A stretch of 64,000 nt of DNA from Bifidobacterium pseudolongum subsp. pseudolongum DSM 20099 (GTDB lineage Bacteria; Actinomycetota; Actinomycetes; Actinomycetales; Bifidobacteriaceae): positions 124,001 to 188,000 of the forward strand of contig NZ_JDTZ01000003.1 of NCBI RefSeq assembly GCF_000771225.1. Reading direction: 5' to 3'. Position 1 is the first letter of the stretch, and each line of letters opens with the position of its first letter. Positions 8,107 to 16,497 of the stretch are shown here, piece by piece. The notes under the pieces are model-generated. The model saw only the letters and a list, made by a program, of their open reading frames with translations. It was not told the origin of the DNA and searched no databases. A program made the position numbers and the translations under genes.

Positions 8107-9246
8107 TCATGCTTCCGGGGCCTTGTCATAGGCGTGGGTGAAGCGCAGATAATCATACAGCCGGAACGCGGTGTCGAGCACGCTGTAGTCCTGCAGCGTA
8201 CGGGGGTTGTACCCGGTATCGTCCGCGATGCCGTTGAGGTGGTTCTGCATCGTGTTCTTGTGGATGTGCAGCGCTTCCGCGGCGTGCGTGATGCTGCCGT
8301 TGAAGCGCGTATAGGCGTCGAAGGTGCGCTGGTGCGCACGGATGCGCGCGTCGTCGATTTCCCCGAAGACATGGTCCACGAACTGGACCATGTAGGCATG
8401 GTCCATCGAGGGCACCAGCAGTCCGAAGTCGAGGTCGCTGACATGCACGATCTGCACCGTGCGCGTGAACTGCTGCCAGTCCAGCGCCATCCGCGCCTGC
8501 CGGTAGCGGTCGGGGATGAGGCGCAGGTCAGCCGTGGGTTCGCTCACACCGAACCCGATCGCCACCCCGTCCGTGGACAACGCCTCATGGAGGTCACGCA
8601 GCGCCGCCGTGGAGTCCGGTGTCGATTCGACCACAAGGCAGCAGCCGTTGGCGTTCGCGGTGAAGATCGATCCGGGCAGGCGCTGCAGATGCCGTACGGG
8701 CAGGATGACGGGATCTGGTGTGGATGCGAGGGAAGGGGAGCAAGGCGCCATATGTCCGACGGCCACATAGTGCGGGGCATGCACATCCCAGTCAAGCACG
8801 GACGCAAGGTAGCGGATGAGCTCGGTATCCTGGTGTTCGCCGATGAGCTGATTGATCAGATTCGTCTCGGAGATGCGCCGGTTGTATCGGGCTGTCTGCT
8901 CGATGTTCTCCCGCAGGAAGATCTCCGTCATCCTGCGGATGACGTTGCCGAAGGATTCGACGGCGTCGCGTTCGCCGGTCACGCCGATCACCGCCGCTAC
9001 CTCCCCCTCGATGATCACCGGGGTGTTGATGCCGTTGCGGGCGCCTTCATACCGGTGGTCGTCATCGACGTACACGGTGCGTTGGGTCTGCGCGGCGAGC
9101 AGGGCGGCCGCATGGTGGTGGCCGATGCGGGACCTGTTTGTACTCGCGATGATCACGCCATGCGTGTCGAACAGGTTGATCTCGTGGCGCAACACGTCCT
9201 TGATGTTGGACACGATCGTCTCGGCGATATGCTGGTCAATCTCCAT
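8107..9246 (-). CDS. cdaR: CdaR/SdaR-type sugar-acid-responsive transcriptional regulator
   Basis: A 379-residue protein with the CdaR layout. The N-terminal diacid-recognition domain (MEIDQHIAETIVSNIKDVLRHEINLFDTHGVIIASTN ... GINTPVIIEGEVAAVIGVTG, residues 1-95) is followed by a central GGDEF-like region and the C-terminal PucR-type HTH (LFRTFDAYTRFNGSITHAAEALHIHKNTMQNHLNGI, about 315-350). Such regulators activate glycerate/glucarate use. It is divergent from the gntP remnant and glycerate kinase, which it presumably controls through the palindromes in the shared 166-180 bp gap. The gene appears intact although the permease it should serve is broken. Confidence 0.88.
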   Translation of the reverse strand: MEIDQHIAETIVSNIKDVLRHEINLFDTHGVIIASTNRSRIGHHHAAALLAAQTQRTVYVDDDHRYEGARNGINTPVIIEGEVAAVIGVTGERDAVESFGNVIRRMTEIFLRENIEQTARYNRRISETNLINQLIGEHQDTELIRYLASVLDWDVHAPHYVAVGHMAPCSPSLASTPDPVILPVRHLQRLPGSIFTANANGCCLVVESTPDSTAALRDLHEALSTDGVAIGFGVSEPTADLRLIPDRYRQARMALDWQQFTRTVQIVHVSDLDFGLLVPSMDHAYMVQFVDHVFGEIDDARIRAHQRTFDAYTRFNGSITHAAEALHIHKNTMQNHLNGIADDTGYNPRTLQDYSVLDTAFRLYDYLRFTHAYDKAPEA

Positions 9247-9273
9247 GTGGTTGCCTCTTCACTGGTGTGTTTT

Positions 9274-9368
9274 TGGTACATGTACCATTTTCGCCACAGG
9301 CACCCATCCTGTTTCCTGTAGTGTGGAACACTGCCGAAAATCCCTGAAATGGTAAGATATAACTACCA
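9274..9368. promoter_or_regulatory. TGGTA/TACCA palindromes between cdaR and the gntP remnant
   Basis: A perfect 14-bp palindrome TGGTACATGTACCA (9274-9287) lies 27 bp before the cdaR start. A second site, TGGTA-N9-TACCA (9350-9368), and a lone TACCA half-site near 9397-9401 lie toward gntP. The shared half-sites suggest one regulator binding both sides, most simply CdaR itself. Confidence 0.5.
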
Positions 9369-9434
9369 AAGCAGCGGACAGGGGTGTCCGTGGAAATACC
9401 ATTCTAGCGCTGTCATATCAGACGGCGAATTAGT

Positions 9435-10210
9435 CCGGAGCATATATGGCTGGCGATCCAAAGACGAAATGCCGCCGGCTTCGGGAACAACGGGACGGAA
9501 GTGATGGGCGTGGACGGAACATTGCATTGGTGGGCGGCGCTGATCGGACTTGCGCTCGCCACGATGCTCATCTGCGAGATCGGCGTGTTCACCCCGGTTG
9601 CGGTGCTCATCGTCGCGCCGCTCGCGATCGAAATGGGGTCAAAGCTGCATATCTCGAAGCTCGCGTTGCTGACCGCGTTGTCCGGCGGCGGCAAGGCCGG
9701 CAACATCATCTCACCGAACCCAAACGCGATCGCCGCCGCGTCGGGTTTCCACGTCGACCTCGCCGAATCCGACCTGCCGAGCCTGTGGAGCGCGCTGGTG
9801 GCCCCAGTGACCGCCGTCGTGCTGCTCATGCTCGGCCCAATCGGCTCGGTGACGCATATCGCGTGGCTTGAGCACCTGCAGATCGACGCGCTGTACATCC
9901 TGCCCTTCGCCGTGATCGTGGGCATGCTCGCGATGCGCAAAGGCCGGTATGTGCTCGAATACACGAAGTCCGGCATGGGGCGCATGGTCGACGTCGTGAT
10001 GATCGTGATCGCCCCCGCCGCGGCGGCAATCACGATGCAGGCGGGCGCGACCGTCATCGACGGGCTGCCACAAGGCAACTATTTCCATGTTCATCGCCAA
10101 GGCGATGAACATGACGATCGGAGAACGCATGAAAGTCGTGCCATTCGAAGCGGCGGTCGTCCTGACCATGACGATCATGGCCACATTGCTCACCATCGTG
10201 TGGCGAGCGG
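9435..10210 (+). pseudogene. Decayed GntP-family gluconate/glycerate permease
   Basis: Clear GntP homology survives in pieces. A first block reads LALATMLICEIGVF...GGGKAGNIISPNPNAIAAASGF (from about 9501). It continues to MGRMVDVVMIVIAP near 10015 and then jumps directly to the family C-terminal block AITMQAGATVIDGLPQGNYFHV. The 200 or so residues normally between these are shortened by roughly 100, and the N-terminal third is missing. Near 10085-10100 the frame shifts: AKAMNMTIGERMKVVPFEAAVVLTMTI continues in another frame. The family is normally about 440 residues. At least three lesions make this non-functional. It precedes the intact glycerate kinase gene by about 50 bp. Confidence 0.85.
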
Positions 10211-10258
10211 ATGGCGCCGGCACCATACGAAGACGGACACACACAGGAAGGAAACATC

Positions 10259-11410
10259 ATGAAGATCATCATCGCGCCGGACTCCTTCAAGGGGTGCATG
10301 AGCGCGGAACAGGCGGCCAAAGCGATGGAACGGGGTATACGGCGCGCGCTGCCCCAAGCCGAATGTGTCCTTGTGCCGATGGCCGACGGCGGCGAGGGCA
10401 CTGTGCAGTCGCTCGTCGACGCGACCGGCGGCGAACTGCTCGAGACGACCGTGACCGGACCATTGGGCACGCCCGTGCGCGCGCAGTACGGCATGCTCGG
10501 CGACGGGAGGACGGCCGTGATCGAGATGGCCGCGGCAAGCGGCATCGCCTATGTGGATGAGCGGACCCGCGACCCACGCATCACGACGACCTACGGCACC
10601 GGCGAACTCGTCCGCGATGCGCTTGACCACGGCGTCACCTCATTCATCATCGGGCTCGGCGGATCGGCCACGAATGACGGCGGTGCCGGGATGGCGCAGG
10701 CGCTCGGCGTGCGCCTGCTCGACGCGCAGGGCGGCGAGCTGCCCTTCGGCGGGGCGGCGCTCGCCGATCTCGCCGCCATCGACGTCTCGGGCATCGACCC
10801 GCGCCTTGGCACGGCGGACATCCGCCTCGCCTCCGATGTGACGAATCCGCTGACCGGCGCACAGGGCGCTTCGGCGGTCTTCGGCCCGCAGAAAGGCGCC
10901 GACGACGCCACGGTGGCGCAGCTCGACGCGGCATTGCGCCATTATGCGGCGGTCATCAGAAGCGAGCTCGGGCGTGACGTGGAATCGATCCCGGGCGCTG
11001 GTGCGGCGGGAGGCCTTGGAGCAGGCTTCCTCGCCTTCACGGGCGCGCACATGCAGTCGGGGGTCTCGCTCGTCGTGGAGGCGACAGGTCTCATCCAGCA
11101 GGCGGCCGGCGCGGATTGGTGTTTCACCGGGGAAGGTGGCATCGACAGCCAGACGCAGTACGGCAAGACCCCAATCGGAGTGGCCCAGGCCGTGAAGTCC
11201 TCATCCCCGCGGTGCTGCGTCGTCGCCCTCGCCGGAACGGTGGGGAGTGGCATCGAGGAGCTGTACGGGAAAGGCATCGACGCTGTATTCGGCATCATTC
11301 CCAGAGCGGGGAGCCTGGAGCAGGTGCTCGCCGCCGGGGAGTGGAACCTCGAGCGGTGCGCCGAGAACGTGTCCCGGTTGATTGCCTGCACGGCCGGCAT
11401 GCAGGCGTGA
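10259..11410 (+). CDS. glxK: Glycerate kinase (GlxK/GarK family)
   Basis: A 383-residue kinase that phosphorylates D-glycerate with ATP, feeding lower glycolysis. Family blocks are the N-terminal IIIAPDSFKGCMSAEQAAKAM, VPMADGGEGTVQSLV, GLGGSATNDGGAGMAQALG and DWCFTGEGGIDSQTQYGKTPIGVA. All are intact. Start chosen for AGGAAGG just upstream of ATG 10259. It is downstream of the decayed GntP remnant and divergent from cdaR, the usual glycerate-utilisation set. With its permease gone the enzyme must rely on another uptake route or on internally made glycerate. Confidence 0.92.
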   Translation: MKIIIAPDSFKGCMSAEQAAKAMERGIRRALPQAECVLVPMADGGEGTVQSLVDATGGELLETTVTGPLGTPVRAQYGMLGDGRTAVIEMAAASGIAYVDERTRDPRITTTYGTGELVRDALDHGVTSFIIGLGGSATNDGGAGMAQALGVRLLDAQGGELPFGGAALADLAAIDVSGIDPRLGTADIRLASDVTNPLTGAQGASAVFGPQKGADDATVAQLDAALRHYAAVIRSELGRDVESIPGAGAAGGLGAGFLAFTGAHMQSGVSLVVEATGLIQQAAGADWCFTGEGGIDSQTQYGKTPIGVAQAVKSSSPRCCVVALAGTVGSGIEELYGKGIDAVFGIIPRAGSLEQVLAAGEWNLERCAENVSRLIACTAGMQA

Positions 11411-11423
11411 CATGCGCCCATAC

Positions 11424-11473
11424 GGAACAAAGGGTGTGCCCGGCCATCACCCGCCGGGCACACCCCTTGTTCC
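11424..11473. terminator. Bidirectional terminator between glxK and the ABC permease
   Basis: GGAACAAAGGGTGTGCCCGG (11424-11443) pairs with 11454-11473 with one internal mismatch and a loop of about 10 nt, followed by GTTTT. The genes converge here, so it serves both strands. Confidence 0.8.
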
Positions 11474-11482
11474 GTTTTGCCG

Positions 11483-14317
11483 CTACTCGCTCGCCACGGC
11501 GTCGAGCACCGGCTGCTTGAGCGCACGGCGCGCCGGCGAGATGCTCGCGACGAGGCCGACGATGACCGCGACGACGAGGAACAGCACAAGCTGGCCCCAT
11601 GGAATCGTCAACGTCGTCATGCCCTGAGACTCGTACGCGACGCGAATCACGACACCGGCCGCCACGCCGACGATGATGCCGACGATCGTGCCGAACACCG
11701 AGAGGATGACCGCCTCGATCGCGAGCATGCCGCGCACCTGGCCGTTCGATGTGCCGATCGCGCGGAGCAGGCCGATCTCCTTGGTGCGTTCCGACACGTT
11801 GAGCGCCAAGGTGTTGACGATGCCGAAGATCGCGATGACGATCGACAGCGCGAGCAACGCGTAGATGATCGCGAGCATCGAATTGATCATCGAGCTCATC
11901 GACGACTTGAACTCGTCGCGCGTGAGGACCGAGACCGTATAGAACGGCTTCACGGTCTTCTTGAGGTCCTTGCCGAGCTGCTCGACGTTTGCACCGGGCT
12001 CCGCCTGCACGTACATCTGCGTGACCATCATCATGTCTTTACTTGTGATCTTTTCCGCCGTCGGCACCGAGATGAAGATGCTGTCCGCATACAACGAGTC
12101 GTTGATGATCGCACCGATCCTGACCTGTTCCGTCTTCGTCTCGGTCTTCATCTTGACGAACTGCTTCGGATCGACGTTCTGTGCCTGCTTGACGACGCTC
12201 TCGGCCTCCTTCGCCTTGGCCTGTGCCCTGGAGACGTCTCCGGAGGCGGCCAACTGCTGCGCTTCCTGCTGCAATGTCATGGCCTGTGCCTCGACCTGCT
12301 TCTGGTACGCTTCGGACGCCTGCTTCGTGGCTTCCTCGTCGACAGACGTGTTCTCCGATTCGAGGTCGATCACGTCGCCGACCTTCCAGTGCTCGTCGTC
12401 AGCGATTGTGCGTCCGACCGCGGCCTCGCCGTCGTCGATCGCCTTCGCGGCGTCGCCGTCCTGCTGTCCGACCGGGGCGAGTTCCGTGAGCAGGTCGGTC
12501 TTGATGGCGGCGGTCATGACGTCTTTTTCGGCGTTCGTCGCCTTCACCGTGGGCAGCATGTAGACGGCTGAGGAGGCGCCCACGCCCTTGGTGTCCTCGA
12601 TCGCGTCGACGGCCTTCGTGGAGATCGGCTGCGTCATACTCGCCGTCATCGCCACATAATCGGCGTTCACATTGTTGTCGACGAGGTTGTTCACCGAGGT
12701 CTTCATCGACGACGCGACGACGCCGAGGCAGCTGACGATCGCGACACCGATGAACAGCGCGGCCGCCGTGTTCGCGGTGCGCCGCTTCGCGCGCCCGATG
12801 TTGCGCGTCGCGAGTTTGCCGGTGACCGGGAACATCTTCGACGGAATCCAGCCGAGCACCTTTGCGGCCGGTGCGACGAACGCCGGCGCGCACACGATCG
12901 CGCCGATGACGACGAACGCCGCGCCGAGGCCGAGTGTCCAACCGGATCCAAGGTCCTTGAGCCACTGCCAATCCACGCGCTTGGCGGCGCCGAGATAGCA
13001 CAGCACCCAGAAAGCCGCGCCGAGCGCAACCATCACGATGCCGATCCAGCCACGGGCCTTGACCGGCTTCTCCGGATTGACCGTCTCGTTCATCGCCTGG
13101 ATCGGGGGAGCGGTCGCCGCGGTCTTCGCCGGCAGCGTCGCACCGATGATCGTGACGACGACACCGACGATGACGCCGATGATGACGTCGGTCACCGATG
13201 GTGCGGGCGAGCCAGATAACGGCAAGCCACCGCTGCTCATACCCTTGGCGATCGCTTCGAGCAGGCCCCAGCCGAGCAATACGCCGATGCCGGAGCCGGC
13301 GATGCCGAGGATGACGGCCTGGATGAGCACACTCGCGAACACCTGGGTCGGCGAGGCGCCGACTGAGCGCAGCAACGCGTAGCCGCGCATCGACTCGCGC
13401 ACGATCATCGTGAACGTGTTCGCGATGATGAACGCGCCGACGAACAATGCGATCGCCGCGAAGATGAGGATGAGCGGCTGGATGAAGCCAAGCTGGTCCT
13501 GGATGCTCTTCGTTGCGTCGTCACGCACCGAGTCGCCGGTCACGGCGTGCGCGTCCGCACTCTTCGGCAGTGCTTTGTTGATGCGGTCGGCGAGTTGCTG
13601 CTGGGCCTCCTCGTCGAGCGGCGTCGTCTTGCTGCCGTACACGCCGATGAACTGGATGCTCGAGGTGTCCTCTCCCTCCTCCTGCAGCACATGCTGGACG
13701 AAACTCGGGCGGGCGAGAATGAGGATTGCGCCGAGCTGTGTCGACGGCGAAGTGAAGACACCGGAGACGGTCATCTCACGTGCCTCGCCGTCAACGATGA
13801 GTTTCGCCGTGTCGCCGGTCTTGAGCCCGGCTTTGTCGGCCGTGTCTTCAAGCAGCGCGATCTCATCGTCCGTCTGCGGGTATTCGCCCGAGACGAAATG
13901 CACCGAACGCCATGGGGCGTCCTGATCGACGCCGATGACGAGCGTCGGTGCACCGACCGTCGTCAGCGCGTCGCCGTTGTGGTCGAGCAGCACGGCGTTG
14001 CCCAGCTGCATCGTCGCATCGGCGCTCGCGACGCCGTCGACATTCTCAATGTCTGGGATGATGCTTGTGCTGATTTCGTTGTATGTGCTGTTGTAGCTGG
14101 TGACACTGCCACCCGGCTCCTGCTTCTCCTCGGTCGCGCCGCGCACATAGACGTCGGCGTCCGAATTCGATCCCATCATCTGCGCGACCTGGTCGTTGAG
14201 CATCTCGCGGAAACAGAACGAGCCGACGACGAACGCGACGCCGAGCGCGATTGCGATGATCGACATGATGAAGCGGCGGAAGTGTGCCTTGGTATCCCTT
14301 AATCCGATACGGAACAT
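11483..14317 (-). CDS. FtsX/MacB-type ABC transporter permease
   Basis: A 944-residue membrane subunit with two FtsX repeats. The start MFRIGLRDTKAHFRRFIMSIIAIALGVAFVVGSFCF is the first helix. A large extracytoplasmic domain, three helices (FIQPLILIFAAIALFVGAFIIANTF onward), a second soluble domain and a C-terminal FtsX block (MLAIIYALLALSIVIAIFGIVNTLALNVSERTKEIGLLRAIGTSNGQVRGMLAIEAV) follow. The second soluble domain has a coiled-coil-like stretch rich in Gln and Ala (EAYQKQVEAQAMTLQQEAQQLAASGDVSRAQAKAKEAE). ATG 14317 is preferred because it lies just after the ATPase stop with AAGGAGG at the gene junction. Such systems export peptides, antibiotics or lipids rather than import; substrate unknown. 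Confidence 0.9.
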   Translation of the reverse strand: MFRIGLRDTKAHFRRFIMSIIAIALGVAFVVGSFCFREMLNDQVAQMMGSNSDADVYVRGATEEKQEPGGSVTSYNSTYNEISTSIIPDIENVDGVASADATMQLGNAVLLDHNGDALTTVGAPTLVIGVDQDAPWRSVHFVSGEYPQTDDEIALLEDTADKAGLKTGDTAKLIVDGEAREMTVSGVFTSPSTQLGAILILARPSFVQHVLQEEGEDTSSIQFIGVYGSKTTPLDEEAQQQLADRINKALPKSADAHAVTGDSVRDDATKSIQDQLGFIQPLILIFAAIALFVGAFIIANTFTMIVRESMRGYALLRSVGASPTQVFASVLIQAVILGIAGSGIGVLLGWGLLEAIAKGMSSGGLPLSGSPAPSVTDVIIGVIVGVVVTIIGATLPAKTAATAPPIQAMNETVNPEKPVKARGWIGIVMVALGAAFWVLCYLGAAKRVDWQWLKDLGSGWTLGLGAAFVVIGAIVCAPAFVAPAAKVLGWIPSKMFPVTGKLATRNIGRAKRRTANTAAALFIGVAIVSCLGVVASSMKTSVNNLVDNNVNADYVAMTASMTQPISTKAVDAIEDTKGVGASSAVYMLPTVKATNAEKDVMTAAIKTDLLTELAPVGQQDGDAAKAIDDGEAAVGRTIADDEHWKVGDVIDLESENTSVDEEATKQASEAYQKQVEAQAMTLQQEAQQLAASGDVSRAQAKAKEAESVVKQAQNVDPKQFVKMKTETKTEQVRIGAIINDSLYADSIFISVPTAEKITSKDMMMVTQMYVQAEPGANVEQLGKDLKKTVKPFYTVSVLTRDEFKSSMSSMINSMLAIIYALLALSIVIAIFGIVNTLALNVSERTKEIGLLRAIGTSNGQVRGMLAIEAVILSVFGTIVGIIVGVAAGVVIRVAYESQGMTTLTIPWGQLVLFLVVAVIVGLVASISPARRALKQPVLDAVASE

Positions 14318-14324
14318 CGTTGGC

Positions 14325-15128
14325 TCAGGCCTCCTTGGCGTCTGCGGATTCGACCGAGACCGGCCCGTTGTCCGGGTCGTCATGCTCGGCGAAGACAGCG
14401 AGGATGTCGTCATACGTCGGGTGGTTCATGTCCTGCGTGATCGAACCGTCGGCGAGCACGAGCACACGGTCGGCGAAGCTCGCCGCGCGCGGGTCGTGCG
14501 TGACCATGACGATCGACTGGCCATAGTCACGCACGGATGTGCGCAGGAACTCGAGCACTTCGCGGCTCGAACGCGAATCGAGGTTGCCGGTCGGTTCGTC
14601 GGCGAAGATGACCGACGGGCGTTCCATTAGGGCGCGTGCGCACGCGACGCGCTGCTGCTGGCCGCCCGAAAGCTGGCTGGGACGGTGGTCGAGGCGGTTC
14701 TCGAGCCCCACGACGCCCACGACTTTCCTGAACCATTCGCGGTCGACCGGGCGGTGCGCAATCTGCAATGGCAGCAGGATGTTCTCTTCGGCCGTCAGTG
14801 TGGGCACGAGGTTGAAGGACTGGAAGATGAAGCCGATTTCCTTGCGGCGCAGTTGGGTGAGCCGCTTCTGGTTCATCGACGAGACTTCGAGGTCCTCGAC
14901 GAACACCTGGCCGCTCGACGGCACGTCGAGGCCCGCCATGCAGTGCATCAGCGTCGATTTGCCGGAGCCGGACGGACCCATGATCGCGGTGAGTTCGCCG
15001 CGGCGGAAGTCGACACTTACGTGGTTGAGTGCCGTCACTTGGCTGTCGGTGTCTCCGTAGGTCTTGACCAGATCGACCGCTTTCGCCACGATGGGGCTGG
15101 TTGCGTTGGCGCCCGTGCGCTTGCTCAT
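14325..15128 (-). CDS. LolD/MacB-type ABC transporter ATPase
   Basis: A 267-residue ATP-binding subunit partnered with the FtsX-type permease immediately downstream. Walker A is GPSGSGKST, the Q-loop lies in [10 protein letters not shown], the signature is [15 protein letters not shown] and Walker B is [12 protein letters not shown], with switch His in VMVTHD. The start is set at ATG 15128 with GAAAGGA upstream; an in-frame ATG at 15269 precedes the operators and has no ribosome site. The promoter region holds tandem TATYG-N5-CRATA palindromes, so a dedicated repressor probably controls the pair; it is not encoded next door. Confidence 0.92.
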   Translation of the reverse strand: MSKRTGANATSPIVAKAVDLVKTYGDTDSQVTALNHVSVDFRRGELTAIMGPSGSGKSTLMHCMAGLDVPSSGQVFVEDLEVSSMNQKRLTQLRRKEIGFIFQSFNLVPTLTAEENILLPLQIAHRPVDREWFRKVVGVVGLENRLDHRPSQLSGGQQQRVACARALMERPSVIFADEPTGNLDSRSSREVLEFLRTSVRDYGQSIVMVTHDPRAASFADRVLVLADGSITQDMNHPTYDDILAVFAEHDDPDNGPVSVESADAKEA

Positions 15129-15161
15129 GAGTTTCCTTTCTGCTGTGGTCTCATGTTCGTT

Positions 15162-15206
15162 TCGATGACATATCGAAAAACGATAAAAACATATTGAGAA
15201 ACAATA
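15162..15206 (-). promoter_or_regulatory. Tandem operators upstream of the ABC exporter
   Basis: Two inverted repeats of one design, TATCG-N5-CGATA (15171-15185) and TATTG-N5-CAATA (15192-15206), are spaced 21 bp centre to centre, two helical turns. A further overlapping TCGAT-N5-ATCGA starts at 15162. They lie 34-78 bp before the ATPase start codon in an AT-rich island. Dimeric repressor binding is inferred. Confidence 0.6.
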
Positions 15207-15356
15207 AATATTTCGCCATGTGGATATGCCGGTGGAAAACCGGCGTGAAGATGGCATGTATGCGGACATGCCAGGAACCCTTGCTGTTACTCGCTGCGCA
15301 CAAGCCTACATGATGCTGCGGCTATCATGGGATTGTGTTCGGTATGTGGAGGTGTC

Positions 15357-16307
15357 ATGGACAGTGATGAGCGCGGCGTGGGGCCGGTGATTGACGCGTT
15401 CATCACATATCTGCGTGCCAACGAGGGGTTGAGTGAACACACATGCCGGTCGTACCATTCCGACGTCGAACAGTGCATGGACGTGCTCGGCATACGCACG
15501 CAGGCCCAACTCGAGGCGGTGCAGTTGGACGACCTGCGCGCATGGATGGCGAACGAACTGCAGCAGGTGAGCAAAACAAGCCTGGCGCGCAAGACGATCG
15601 CGGTGCGCCGGTTGTTCGCGTGGTGCTTCGCCCACGGTGTGACGCACCATGACCCGGCGGCTGCGCTCAAGACGCCGAAACTCGGCAAGACGCTGCCGGC
15701 GGTGCTCAACGAGAAGCAGGCGCAAGAGCTCATGGAGTCGGCCGACGCCGCCTGTGGTCCGCAAGATGGGGCATCGCGCGGTGGGGTGTCGCCGCATGCC
15801 CGCGCAATCGAACTGCGCGATTGCGCGATGCTCGAGCTGCTGTATGCCACCGGCATTCGCGTGGCCGAGCTTGTGGGGCTCGACATGCGTTCGGTCAACC
15901 ACGCGGACCGTACCATAACCGTGACGGGCAAAGGCGACAAGCAGCGTGTCGTGCCGTTCGGCGCGCCCGCGCAACGCGCGCTTGACGCGTGGCTGCGCGA
16001 CGGGCGTGCGGTGCTCGCGACTGGCGATGCCGGCGGCGCGCTGTTCCTCGGCGCGCGGGGCGCGCGCATCGACCAGCGCGTGGTCCGGTCTGTCGTGCAC
16101 CGCGAGGCGGCGCGCGCCGGTGTGCCCGACATCTCGCCGCACGCGCTGCGGCACAGCGCGGCGACGCATATGCTCGACGGGGGAGCGGACCTGCGCGAGG
16201 TGCAGGAGATGCTGGGGCATTCCTCGCTGCAGACGACGCAGCGCTACACGCATGTGTCGATCGAGCAGCTCAAATCGCGCTACAGGCAGGCGTTTCCGCG
16301 CGCGTGA
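15357..16307 (+). CDS. xerC: Tyrosine site-specific recombinase XerC
   Basis: A 316-residue tyrosine recombinase that resolves chromosome dimers at dif with XerD. The N-terminal SAM-like core-binding domain (residues 10-95) precedes the catalytic domain. All catalytic residues are visible: R168 (ATGIRVAEL), K192 (GKGDKQR), H262 and R265 (HALRHS), H288 (LGHSS) and nucleophile Y297 (TQRYTHV). Start at ATG 15357 follows GGAGGTG closely; a TATCAT at about 15325 may be its -10. The length and standalone position fit a housekeeping Xer protein rather than an integrase. Choosing XerC over XerD rests on general resemblance only. Confidence 0.88.
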   Translation: MDSDERGVGPVIDAFITYLRANEGLSEHTCRSYHSDVEQCMDVLGIRTQAQLEAVQLDDLRAWMANELQQVSKTSLARKTIAVRRLFAWCFAHGVTHHDPAAALKTPKLGKTLPAVLNEKQAQELMESADAACGPQDGASRGGVSPHARAIELRDCAMLELLYATGIRVAELVGLDMRSVNHADRTITVTGKGDKQRVVPFGAPAQRALDAWLRDGRAVLATGDAGGALFLGARGARIDQRVVRSVVHREAARAGVPDISPHALRHSAATHMLDGGADLREVQEMLGHSSLQTTQRYTHVSIEQLKSRYRQAFPRA

Positions 16308-16407
16308 GCGCCGCCGGATGGCCGTGCCCAGCATGCGCGTGCACGGATTGTTTTTCTCAAATGGAAAACGCCGGTTATATGGGTGTGGCACAATAAGGTG
16401 TTAATCG

Positions 16408-16471
16408 GCGATGGGGCTGGAACCCGCAAGTGGTTTCGGCCCCATCGCGTATCGGCGGGCATGCCCCGCCG
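16408..16471 (+). promoter_or_regulatory. Two hairpins in the oppA leader
   Basis: GCGATGGGGC (16408-16417) pairs with GCCCCATCGC (16439-16448), enclosing a weaker inner stem. A second stem, CGGCGGG/CCCGCCG, covers 16453-16471. They lie 27-90 nt before the oppA start. They could end xerC transcription or act as a 5' stabiliser or attenuator for oppA; no T-run follows. Confidence 0.4.
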
Positions 16472-16497
16472 GCCGATCAAAGAAAAGGAGTAATCAC

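Noticed and set aside
10087..10560. Small plus-strand frame before glycerate kinase as an independent gene
   Set aside because: Its first 40 residues are the out-of-frame C-terminus of the GntP remnant; the rest is a shadow of glycerate kinase.
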